A stretch of DNA of 64,000 nucleotides from Roseiarcus sp036488815 (GTDB taxonomy: Bacteria > Pseudomonadota > Alphaproteobacteria > Rhizobiales > Beijerinckiaceae), in the NCBI GenBank assembly GCA_036488815.1, contig DASXGX010000143.1:9243-73242 (forward strand). The letters run 5' to 3'. The notes under the pieces are model-generated. The model saw only the letters and a program-made list of their open reading frames with translations, had not been told where the DNA came from and did not search any database. This document shows positions 59,696 to 64,000 of this stretch, one piece after another. Numbering within the stretch: the first letter of the stretch is position 1; the number at the start of each line of letters is the position of its first letter. The position numbers were made by a program, and so were the translations under genes.

Positions 59696-60682
59696 ATGCA
59701 ACTCGGTATGATCGGCCTTGGGCGCATGGGCGCCAACATCGTGCGCAGGCTGATGCGCGCGGGGCATTCCTGCGTCGTCTATGATCGCGATCCGGCCCCT
59801 GGCCGGGCCCTGGCCGCCGAAGGCGCGCAGGCGACCGAGTCGCTGGCCGATCTGGTGGGGGGCCTCACGGCGCCGCGCGCCGTATGGATCATGCTGCCGG
59901 CCGGGAAGCCGACCGAATCGACGATCGAGTCCCTCAGGGCGCTGCTTTCGCCGGGCGATGTGGTGATCGACGGCGGCAACAGCTTCTGGCGCGACGATAT
60001 CCGCCGCGGCGCGGCGCTCGCCGCCGAGGGCCTGCATTATCTCGACGTCGGCACCAGCGGCGGCGTCTGGGGACTTGAGCGCGGCTATTGCATGATGATC
60101 GGCGGCGAGGCCGAACCCGTGCGGCGGCTCGACCCCATCTTCAAGGCTCTCGCGCCCGGCCGGGGCGAGATCCCCGAGACCCCTGGCCGCGACGGACGCG
60201 ACCTGCGCGCCGAGGAAGGCTATCTGCACGCCGGGCCCTGCGGCGCCGGTCATTTCGTCAAGATGGTCCACAACGGCATCGAATACGGGCTGATGCAGGC
60301 CTACGCCGAAGGCTTCGACATCCTGCGCAACGCGGATTCGCCCGGCCTCGATCCGGAACACCGCTTCACCTTCGACGTCGCCGACATCGCCGAGGTCTGG
60401 CGGCGCGGCAGCGTCGTGACCTCCTGGCTGCTCGATCTCACCTCCAGCGCCCTGGCGCGCGAGGGCGGCCTCGAATCCTATTCCGGCTATATCGAGGATT
60501 CCGGCGAAGGCCGCTGGACTCTCCAGGCCGCGATCGACGAGGCCGTGCCGGCGGAAGTCCTTTCCGCGGCGCTCTACACGCGCTTCCGTTCGCGCCAGAG
60601 CCACACCTTTGCGGAAAAGATCATCTCGGCGATGCGCAAGGGCTTCGGCGGCCACGTCGAGCCGCCTTCCGCGAAGGGTTGA
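59696..60682 (+). CDS. gnd: 6-phosphogluconate dehydrogenase (decarboxylating), short GntZ/YqeC type
   Basis: 328 residues. The NAD(P) site reads MQLGMIGLGRMGANIVRRLM, then VIDGGNSFWRDDIRRGAALA, TSGGVWGLERGYCMMIGGE and GAGHFVKMVHNGIEYGLMQA with the catalytic Lys. At about 330 residues it belongs to the short, mainly NAD-dependent branch of Gnd rather than the 470-residue oxidative pentose pathway enzyme. It produces ribulose 5-phosphate. It follows efp by 29 bases. Confidence 0.93.
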   Translation: MQLGMIGLGRMGANIVRRLMRAGHSCVVYDRDPAPGRALAAEGAQATESLADLVGGLTAPRAVWIMLPAGKPTESTIESLRALLSPGDVVIDGGNSFWRDDIRRGAALAAEGLHYLDVGTSGGVWGLERGYCMMIGGEAEPVRRLDPIFKALAPGRGEIPETPGRDGRDLRAEEGYLHAGPCGAGHFVKMVHNGIEYGLMQAYAEGFDILRNADSPGLDPEHRFTFDVADIAEVWRRGSVVTSWLLDLTSSALAREGGLESYSGYIEDSGEGRWTLQAAIDEAVPAEVLSAALYTRFRSRQSHTFAEKIISAMRKGFGGHVEPPSAKG

Positions 60683-61193
60683 GGCGGCGGGCTGTTTCCG
60701 TTTGAGTTGAGACGGCAGCTTGAGGCTGTTCGCCGCGCTGCCACGCGCATCGTCAAACCGCGTGTCCCGTTTCGTCAAGCGGCCGCCAAGTTTCGTCAAG
60801 CGATGTCAAGGGCCGTCAAGAAGGAGCTTGACGCCGTTTCGTGTCCTTTCAACGGCTTGCGGCGCACCGCGTTGACAAACGGGCCCCTCCTGAATGTCCT
60901 GCGCCGCCGGATGGCCTTCGCTTCTTGCGAACCACGCCGCGACGCGCCGAAAGAGAGGTTAACGCGGATTCGGCGATGCGGAAAGAAATTGTCGCGGCTG
61001 CGATACGAGGATACAGCAAAAACGGCGACACGCCTCCACATGCGCATCCGGGGATGTTAGCTCGACTATCCTCGGATAGCCGGTGACGTGTCGACCTATC
61101 TGCGAACGACCATTACAAAAAGCCGATAGCCCAAATGTAGCGACCGACCATACGCTTCACCGCAATCCGCACCCGTAATTTCGGGTGTCCGAA
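60683..61193. other. Intergenic region with helically phased CGTCAAG repeats
   Basis: No gene found in 510 bases. Five direct copies of (C/T)GTCAA(G/A) start at 60751, 60773, 60794, 60804 and 60814, spaced 22, 21, 10 and 10 bases, followed by an inverted copy at 60827-60833. Two of the copies extend to TTTCGTCAAGCG. Further right, a six-pair hairpin CACCCG/CGGGTG (61170-61187) lies just past the stop of the CHAT gene and may end its transcript. Confidence 0.5.
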
Positions 61194-62228
61194 TCAAGCC
61201 AGTGTGATTTTTGCGGGGTTCGTGCCAGCTGCACTAAACAGTTCCGGAGTGTCCGCTTCATTTATGGACACAGTTTCGACTGCGACCTTGCCCTGCCCAA
61301 AAGCAGCCTTCATTGATTGACCGCCTGCTATCGCAGCGTAGAATTTCGTAGCGAATGCTATTGCGGCCACATCACTTACGCTGTCGCGCATAACAACAAC
61401 AATCTTTCCCGGCGGCAAAAATGACTTGCGCGCACTGGAGCTTTTGCACGAGTTCAGTACTATAATTTCCGGAGGATCGTCCGTCGCGGCCAATGCTTTA
61501 GCGAGCAGATCGAAAGAGACAGTCGTTATCGAGCGTTTCCCTGGACTCCCGCTGTCCGTCGCGATGCCACCGCTGTAACCGTGCCCCGAAAAATGCACAA
61601 TTTGAGGCCGATGGTCGTTCAGGCCTTCCATGAGGGAGTCAAGGTCCGCGGCGGGGCTGTGCAGTATTGTAATATTATCTCGGAACGCGGAGCCGCGAAC
61701 AGCTTGTTGCACTTGCCGAACCTCGGCATCCACACGAATAGACTTAGCTTCATCGGGGTCGGCAGTTAGGTATAGAACTTTGAGATGCTTCTTCTTTTTG
61801 AGGTCCCGCTTTTTTATGGCGCTGACGGCAGAAGATCGTTGCACCAAGGGCCGCCGCTTGGTGGGGACGTTGGCTGCAGCCTTTCGATTATCGGCGTACC
61901 GAACGATGCTTGCTCTGTTTGCCCGCACGCTGGCATCTTTTTGGTAGAGATATCGGCTCCTGTCTCTCACTGATCCGTCATTTTCAACTCTGACAACCAG
62001 ATGATGTTTTGTGAGGTGATCTAGTTCGTTCTGAACCTGCTGCGCGTCCTTATTCGGGATACTTGCGGCAGCTATAATTTGTTTTTTGGATCGCGGCTTG
62101 CTTCCGCGCCCATAAATCGCATTAAATACTTTGCGACGAATCTTGTTCGTTCCAAGATGCCGCGCAAGCTGCGTCAGCGTTTCCTCATGATCACCTGAAA
62201 TATTTACGATGGACGTCCGTTCGCTCAT
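61194..62228 (-). CDS. CHAT-domain (caspase-like) protease with N-terminal helix-turn-helix domain
   Basis: 344 residues. Residues 10-95 look like a winged helix domain (RRKVFNAIYGRGSKPRSKKQ, then NELDHLTKHHLVVRVENDGS). A basic linker (about 120-148, KKRDLKKKKHLK) follows. Residues 150-340 are a CHAT peptidase: VLYLTADPDEAKSIRVDAEV, catalytic His216 in IVHFSGHGYSGG, catalytic Cys261 in IIVLNSCKSSS, then the usual IAFATKFYAAIAGGQSMKAA. Both catalytic residues are present, so it should be an active cysteine protease. Start overlaps the preceding HTH gene by ATGA. DNA is A/T-rich compared with gnd. CHAT proteases serve as effectors in several defence systems; here the fused DNA-binding domain is unusual. 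Confidence 0.88.
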   Translation of the reverse strand: MSERTSIVNISGDHEETLTQLARHLGTNKIRRKVFNAIYGRGSKPRSKKQIIAAASIPNKDAQQVQNELDHLTKHHLVVRVENDGSVRDRSRYLYQKDASVRANRASIVRYADNRKAAANVPTKRRPLVQRSSAVSAIKKRDLKKKKHLKVLYLTADPDEAKSIRVDAEVRQVQQAVRGSAFRDNITILHSPAADLDSLMEGLNDHRPQIVHFSGHGYSGGIATDSGSPGKRSITTVSFDLLAKALAATDDPPEIIVLNSCKSSSARKSFLPPGKIVVVMRDSVSDVAAIAFATKFYAAIAGGQSMKAAFGQGKVAVETVSINEADTPELFSAAGTNPAKITLA

Positions 62229-62404
62229 TTGTCACCCTTTTTCGAAGAGAGCTTGGGCACCATCCGACTTATCGTTGGCTGACTTACCCCAAGCGCCTTA
62301 GCAAGTTGCGTCTGTGAATATCCCCTATCGAACAATTCCAATATTCGCAGCTTACGGAGCGTCTCCAGCTCCTTGATGATCTGGTCGGCTTGCTCATTTG
62401 TCAT
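62225..62404 (-). CDS. Small helix-turn-helix protein (HTH-D)
   Basis: 59 residues, found by reading the minus strand directly. The first 25 residues form a charged helix (TNEQADQIIKELETLRKLRI), then a tetra-helical HTH: YSQTQLAKALGVSQPTISRM, then VPKLSSKKGDK. It has the form of a minimal recognition module that may dimerise by its first helix. Stop and CHAT start overlap (ATGA), so the two are translationally coupled. Close relative of the next gene upstream (HTH-C): both share the order RKL-x-...-GY-x-Q-x-QLA-x-LGVS-x-x-T-SR-x-PK. Confidence 0.75.
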   Translation of the reverse strand: MTNEQADQIIKELETLRKLRILELFDRGYSQTQLAKALGVSQPTISRMVPKLSSKKGDK

Positions 62405-62424
62405 TTATTCCTCCGACACGCTTC

Positions 62425-62610
62425 CTACCCGTTCGCCAGATGCGCTTTGCCAACTCCCTTTGGCATCACGCGACTCATCGTAGCCTCACTCACGCCGAGA
62501 CCTGCAGCGAGCTGCTTCTGTTTGTATCCTGCTAGCGTTTGCAGGGGCACGAGCAGTTTTCTAAACCCACTGGACCTCCTGAAGCAGTTTCTCGCGTCGT
62601 CAGTCTCCAT
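62425..62610 (-). CDS. Small helix-turn-helix protein (HTH-C), paralogue of HTH-D
   Basis: 61 residues; recognition part YKQKQLAAGLGVSEATMSRV, then MPKGVGKAHLANG. Aligns without gaps with HTH-D from FRKLL onward. The first 20 residues (METDDARNCFRRSSGF) do not resemble those of HTH-D, and the ribosome binding site is poor, so the N-terminus may be damaged or wrongly set. It begins 72 bases after HTH-B and ends 20 bases before HTH-D. Likely a tandem duplicate. Confidence 0.6.
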   Translation of the reverse strand: METDDARNCFRRSSGFRKLLVPLQTLAGYKQKQLAAGLGVSEATMSRVMPKGVGKAHLANG

Positions 62611-62682
62611 CGTTATTGTCCATTACTTTCTTCATCACTTTATCGGTGGAGAAAGAGCGTTAAGGATATGAATGAGGTATGC

Positions 62683-62901
62683 TCATTTTTCTTTTGCTTT
62701 AGTTTGATTTTTCCGCGCATTCGAAAGCGTCACGTTGACGTGGTTTACGGTTGTTCCGACGATGTCGGCAATCAACGTCGGCCTCAATCCAGCCTTGGAA
62801 AGAAATATTATCTTTTCTTTAGACGACTCCATTTGTACCGTTAGCGCAGCCGCCTGCAGTTTGATTAGAATGTCCAGTTTTTCTGCTACGTCATCTGGCA
62901 T
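62683..62901 (-). CDS. Small sigma-region-4-like helix-turn-helix protein (HTH-B)
   Basis: 72 residues: a helical N-terminus (DDVAEKLDILIKLQAAALTV), then EKIIFLSKAGLRPTLIADIV with GTTVNHVNVTLSNARKN, the pattern of a sigma-70 region 4 / LuxR-type HTH (GTT-x-N-x-V-x-V-x-L-x-x-AR). It starts 6 bases after the stop of HTH-A. On its own it has no region 2, so it cannot be a normal sigma factor; it may bind RNA polymerase or DNA as an anti- or co-factor. Confidence 0.75.
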   Translation of the reverse strand: MPDDVAEKLDILIKLQAAALTVQMESSKEKIIFLSKAGLRPTLIADIVGTTVNHVNVTLSNARKNQTKAKEK

Positions 62902-62907
62902 GGGAAT

Positions 62908-63225
62908 TTATCTTTCGATCGTACTCGGTTTGAGGTCATTTTTCGTGAGAGCATAGACGTGCAGCGGATACTGCTCGACACCGACGCGCACCACGACGCC
63001 TGCTTCGATCCATCGAGCTATCGAACGACTGACACTTGCCGGATCCAGTTTGGCCATTTTGCCAATTTCTGATTGCGACGTCTTCCCGTCACATAAATTA
63101 TATGCGGCGATTTGCTTTTGCCCGTCCCCTATGGGCGCAACGATCTTACGGACTTCGGTCACTGGAAACGTGCTACGCGCCACGGTAGCCAATATCGCTC
63201 GCAGCAACGATTCGTTTATATCCAT
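62908..63225 (-). CDS. Winged-helix protein (HTH-A), first gene of the CHAT operon
   Basis: 105 residues. Residues 45-100 form a MarR/ArsR-like winged helix: GKTSQSEIGKMAKLDPASVS, RSIARWIEAGVVVRVGVEQY, then PLHVYAL as the wing. The N-terminal 40 residues (MDINESLLRAILATVARSTF) are helical and may form a dimer interface or sensor. It is the promoter-proximal gene and faces a nested dyad (63278-63336), which suits autoregulation. Confidence 0.75.
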   Translation of the reverse strand: MDINESLLRAILATVARSTFPVTEVRKIVAPIGDGQKQIAAYNLCDGKTSQSEIGKMAKLDPASVSRSIARWIEAGVVVRVGVEQYPLHVYALTKNDLKPSTIER

Positions 63226-63277
63226 GTTACTCCCCCCGCATAGTCCAGTCCATTTGGGTACGAATTCCGGGCTTTCA

Positions 63278-63336
63278 ATGGGCGGCCTTATTCAGAAGCT
63301 GGCGTGACTAATGTGTAGTCACGACGGACCGCCCAT
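63278..63336. promoter_or_regulatory. Nested dyad at the head of the HTH-CHAT operon
   Basis: Outer arms ATGGGCGGCC (63278-63287) and GGACCGCCCAT (63326-63336) enclose an inner perfect repeat CGTGACTA-ATGTG-TAGTCACG (63303-63323). The block lies 50-110 bases upstream of the first gene start. It has the shape of an operator pair for dimeric HTH proteins; no T-run follows, so it is not an ordinary terminator. Confidence 0.6.
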
Positions 63337-63394
63337 AACATCTTGTATTTGCTGCAGTATTTTCTGAGTTAATTTTCGTCCATTAGTGACCATA

Positions 63395-63575
63395 GAGAAT
63401 ATGATGTTGAGCGCCCGTGAGGCTACCCGACATGTCCGCAGCGATCGCGTCCGTCGCCTACTTGTGATCGTCGGATTTGAAGAGGTCGCTAGCGGTCTAT
63501 GCTCACCTGCAGACTGCTGTGACCGGCGAAGTTCTGCAATCGTCTTGGGCTCAACCCGGCCTCGATCCGTTCGAA
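63395..63575 (-). pseudogene. Tyrosine recombinase (phage integrase) C-terminal remnant
   Basis: On the minus strand one frame reads FERIEAGLSPRRLQNFAGHS then SLQVSIDR and stops. Two bases out of frame it continues GDLFKSDDHK, a further stop, then ATDAIAADMSGSL. Together this matches the C-terminus of integrases (LGHSS-x-Q-x-T-x-DRYGHLF-x-SDDH-x-x-A-x-DAIA). The catalytic Tyr lies at the frame break (TA at 63491-63490, two bases lost). Only about the last 60 residues remain; the rest of the gene is gone. Confidence 0.7.
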
Positions 63576-63636
63576 GCGGGGCTCCCTCGGAAGCTCTGGG
63601 TTCCGCGCTTCGCCTGATCGGCGTGCCCGCGCGCCT

Positions 63637-64000
63637 TCAGTAAAAGCCGATCGGGAAATATTTGAGATAAATTTCAGCGTAGACGCCGCGCGCTGCCAAG
63701 CGGGCCAGAGCCCAGTCCATCGCGCGGCGAAGGTCCGCATCCTCCTTGCGAACGGCGATGCCGACGCCTTCCCCGAAAAAGCGGCTCTCCATATAGGGGC
63801 CGCCCCTGAACTCGCAGCAGTCGCCGGAGGATTCTCCCGCGAGCCACACCGCGAGCGACAGACCGTCGCCGAAGGCGGCGTCGATCGCGCCGCTGCGCAG
63901 GGCGTCGTGCAGCGCCGCGAAATTCGGGAAGGTCTTGGCGAGCGCGCCGGGAAAGAACGTCGCGAGATAGGACTGGTGGGCGGAACCGGCCACCACCCCG
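63637..64000 (-). CDS. Family 3 extracellular solute-binding protein, C-terminal part
   Basis: About 120 C-terminal residues; the 5' part is beyond the window. FAALHDALRSGAIDAAFGDG, then FFGEGVGIAVRKEDADLRRA and WALARLAARGVYAEIYLKYF are the closing elements of amino-acid-type (HisJ/GlnH) periplasmic binding proteins. It probably feeds a polar amino acid ABC importer encoded outside. It returns to the GC-rich composition of the chromosome, marking the end of the A/T-rich insert. Confidence 0.85.
   Translation of the reverse strand, partial: GVVAGSAHQSYLATFFPGALAKTFPNFAALHDALRSGAIDAAFGDGLSLAVWLAGESSGDCCEFRGGPYMESRFFGEGVGIAVRKEDADLRRAMDWALARLAARGVYAEIYLKYFPIGFY

Noticed and set aside
63386..63643. 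An 85-codon plus-strand ORF
   Set aside because: It lies antisense to the integrase remnant, has no ribosome binding site and no recognisable domain.
54718..63652. Shared 13-mer GTAAAAGCCGATC near 54718 and 63640 as direct repeats flanking one large element
   Set aside because: A match of this length between two kilobase-scale regions can arise by chance, and the segment between holds core genes (mutM, recQ, efp) in native composition.
1..64000. CRISPR arrays, insertion sequences with terminal repeats, rRNA genes
   Set aside because: No array of spaced direct repeats, no intact transposase and no rRNA segment was seen on either strand.

Overview
The window reads as a chromosomal segment of a GC-rich alphaproteobacterium, most likely of the Hyphomicrobiales (Rhizobiales). 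Supporting signs are a SAM-II riboswitch in front of a metZ-type gene, three exact matches to the EcfG general-stress promoter (GGAAC-N16/17-CGTT), the rplU-rpmA-GNAT-obgE cluster, an alphaproteobacterial-type elongator tRNA-Met and the long alphaproteobacterial form of dCTP deaminase. Most of the window is densely packed core and accessory metabolism. Two stretches (about 51.6-55.2 kb and 61.1-63.6 kb) are visibly richer in A/T and look acquired.

Layout. 0-7.4 kb: a truncated glycosyltransferase, then a sugar ABC importer (binding protein, double ATPase, two permeases) divergent from a LacI repressor and a SIS-domain sugar-phosphate isomerase. 7.4-27.6 kb: tRNA-Met, small regulators and VOC proteins, an MFS pump, FabI, an ECF sigma/anti-sigma pair, an aminopeptidase, ribosomal proteins S20, L21 and L27 with ObgE, a tandem-PAS GGDEF protein, metZ with its SAM-II riboswitch, dCTP deaminase and tRNA-Gly. 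27.7-32.6 kb: an RND efflux pump with its adaptor. 32.8-51.4 kb: a long stress and envelope locus: PRC-barrel protein, proline-rich peptide, TPP enzyme, FAD monooxygenase, GH15 hydrolase, hemerythrin-repeat fusion, Crp/ferritin-like fusion, MgtC, DUF3175, SDR, UdgX, a Tat-exported molybdenum aldehyde oxidase trio and a CPA2 antiporter with a Usp domain. Several of these genes lie directly behind EcfG-type promoters, so they should answer to the general stress response.

51.6-55.2 kb: a single-chain MmeI-like type IIL restriction-modification gene. It is followed on the opposite strand by two unusual RNA genes: a class II tRNA whose anticodon reads UUA (an ochre-suppressor anticodon) and, three bases upstream of it, a divergent tRNA-Ala-like RNA. 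55.2-60.7 kb: mutM-recQ-epmA divergent from efp, then a 6-phosphogluconate dehydrogenase.

61.2-63.2 kb holds the most striking unit: five tightly packed minus-strand genes in which four small helix-turn-helix proteins precede a CHAT (caspase-like) protease that itself starts with a helix-turn-helix domain. A nested dyad sits at its promoter end and a decayed tyrosine-recombinase fragment lies just behind that. I read it as a candidate undescribed, transcriptionally gated protease (defence or conflict) system carried on a former mobile element. The window ends inside a family 3 solute-binding protein gene.
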